From positions 1-64,000 of the forward strand of contig NZ_QRHA01000014.1 in assembly GCF_003367475.1 (NCBI RefSeq): a stretch of DNA of 64,000 bases. Direction: 5' to 3'. Shown in pieces: positions 63,550-64,000 of this stretch. The stretch's first letter is position 1, and each line of letters starts with the position of its first letter. Below the pieces are notes generated by a model, which saw nothing but the letters and a program-made list of their open reading frames with translations, had not been told where the DNA came from and ran no database searches. This stretch comes from Alteromonas aestuariivivens (GTDB taxonomy: Bacteria; Pseudomonadota; Gammaproteobacteria; Enterobacterales; Alteromonadaceae). The translations under genes were made by a program, and so were the position numbers.

Positions 63550-64000
63550 ATGCAGTTATCAGCAGTGAATAAATGGTTGAATAGTCTGGGCTTTAGGCAT
63601 TCCAGCCGGGTTTTGGTGGTTTTGGCGGGTGTCACAGCACCGGCACTGGTGGCAACACACGTCAACGCTGAAGAAGTGGAGCGGCCATCGATTTGGGTGA
63701 AAAACGCCGATCGACAACCGATTCTGGACAAAATTCAAACTCAGCCATGGGCTGCATCCCTGTTCAATGAACTGCAGGAAAGAGTCGCGCCGCTGGCTTC
63801 AGAAAAAACCAAGGCACGGAAAAAAAACCTCGAGCAATTACCTTTAATTTGGTTTGACGACCGCTCGTTACCACCAACTCTGCCAAAATTCCGCATGAAA
63901 GGCGGCGGTAGCAAACAGCAACTGACCGCTGTAATCAAAGCCCTGCAGGACGGTGTGGATTGCGGAGTAATGTATTACCTGACTCAGCAAAGCAGCTATG
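63550..64000 (+). CDS. Exported polysaccharide-lyase-like protein, 5' part only
   Basis: The frame from ATG 63550 is open to the window end (150 codons). GAGG stands five bases before the ATG. A signal peptide is predicted (about 1-40, ending H-V-N-A). The mature start, R-P-S-I-W-V-K-N-A-D-R-Q-P-I-L-D-K-I, then Q-P-W-A-A-S-L-F, resembles heparinase/alginate-lyase-type enzymes of marine bacteria. A later D-G-V-D-C-G-V-M-Y-Y-L segment fits the toroid helices of these proteins. The catalytic part is outside, so the family is only probable. Confidence 0.5.
   Translation, partial: MQLSAVNKWLNSLGFRHSSRVLVVLAGVTAPALVATHVNAEEVERPSIWVKNADRQPILDKIQTQPWAASLFNELQERVAPLASEKTKARKKNLEQLPLIWFDDRSLPPTLPKFRMKGGGSKQQLTAVIKALQDGVDCGVMYYLTQQSSY

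Overview
The window looks like chromosomal DNA of a marine or brackish gammaproteobacterium, most likely from the Alteromonadales (Alteromonadaceae-like). The evidence is a single cbb3 oxidase locus in the order ccoNOQP-fixH-ccoI-ccoS-(safE-like)-fnr-uspE-ttcA, TonB and TonB-receptor genes, a Bax/DUF2987 pair, a LdtD/MepK pair and a secreted polysaccharide-lyase-like gene at the right edge. This placement is inference from gene content and order. I saw no rRNA, tRNA, CRISPR array, IS element or prophage module.

Layout. 1-7 kb: a broken TonB-receptor tail, a TPR-PrsW membrane protease, and a leftward tonB / ECF sigma / membrane anti-sigma-like run followed by a large membrane patatin-like protein carrying an in-frame 18-bp tandem repeat. 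7-11 kb: a Tat-type FAD oxidoreductase and a leftward ldtD-mepK-like cell-wall pair. 11-15 kb: a secreted Blh-type phosphatase, then a compact arsenic operon arsR-arsC-arsH-acr3-arsN1-like with an operator-like dyad on its promoter. 15-21.4 kb: a leftward, translationally coupled operon of ECF sigma, anti-sigma-like protein, animal-type heme peroxidase, unknown protein and an exported TPR-CHAT (caspase-like) protein. This is the best candidate for an undescribed system. 21.5-31 kb: GH19 lysozyme, ackA-pta, OprB-type porin, pirin, a lipoprotein with a small acidic protein, a dienelactone hydrolase and a beta-barrel. 31-41 kb: phospholipase D-like lipoprotein, dgkA, MscS channel, Usp, cytochrome c lipoprotein, GltB-like FMN protein, an alpha/beta-hydrolase that has lost its catalytic residues, a Kef-like antiporter and two bacterioferritin genes with complementary active-site losses.

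41-53 kb is the respiratory/anaerobic-regulation block. FNR-like boxes lie upstream of ccoN, of uspE and of the separate usp gene at 34.9 kb, and the fnr gene itself is present, so the window seems to hold a small local FNR regulon. 53-57 kb is a leftward chain of overlapping genes (MST sulfurtransferase, sirtuin, LysE exporter, membrane protein, Bax, DUF2987). 57-64 kb holds a Cys-rich-headed permease, an Aer-like PAS chemoreceptor, CreA, MmcQ, a NYN-domain protein, a Tat-exported D-amino-acid-oxidase-like protein whose domain order appears circularly permuted, and the start of a secreted lyase-like protein.

Several starts were moved from the longest reading frame to a downstream codon with a clear Shine-Dalgarno sequence. 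Three coding regions were read directly from the DNA: ccoQ (44008-44181), a 55-residue acidic protein (29091-29258) and the gene running off the right edge (63550-64000).
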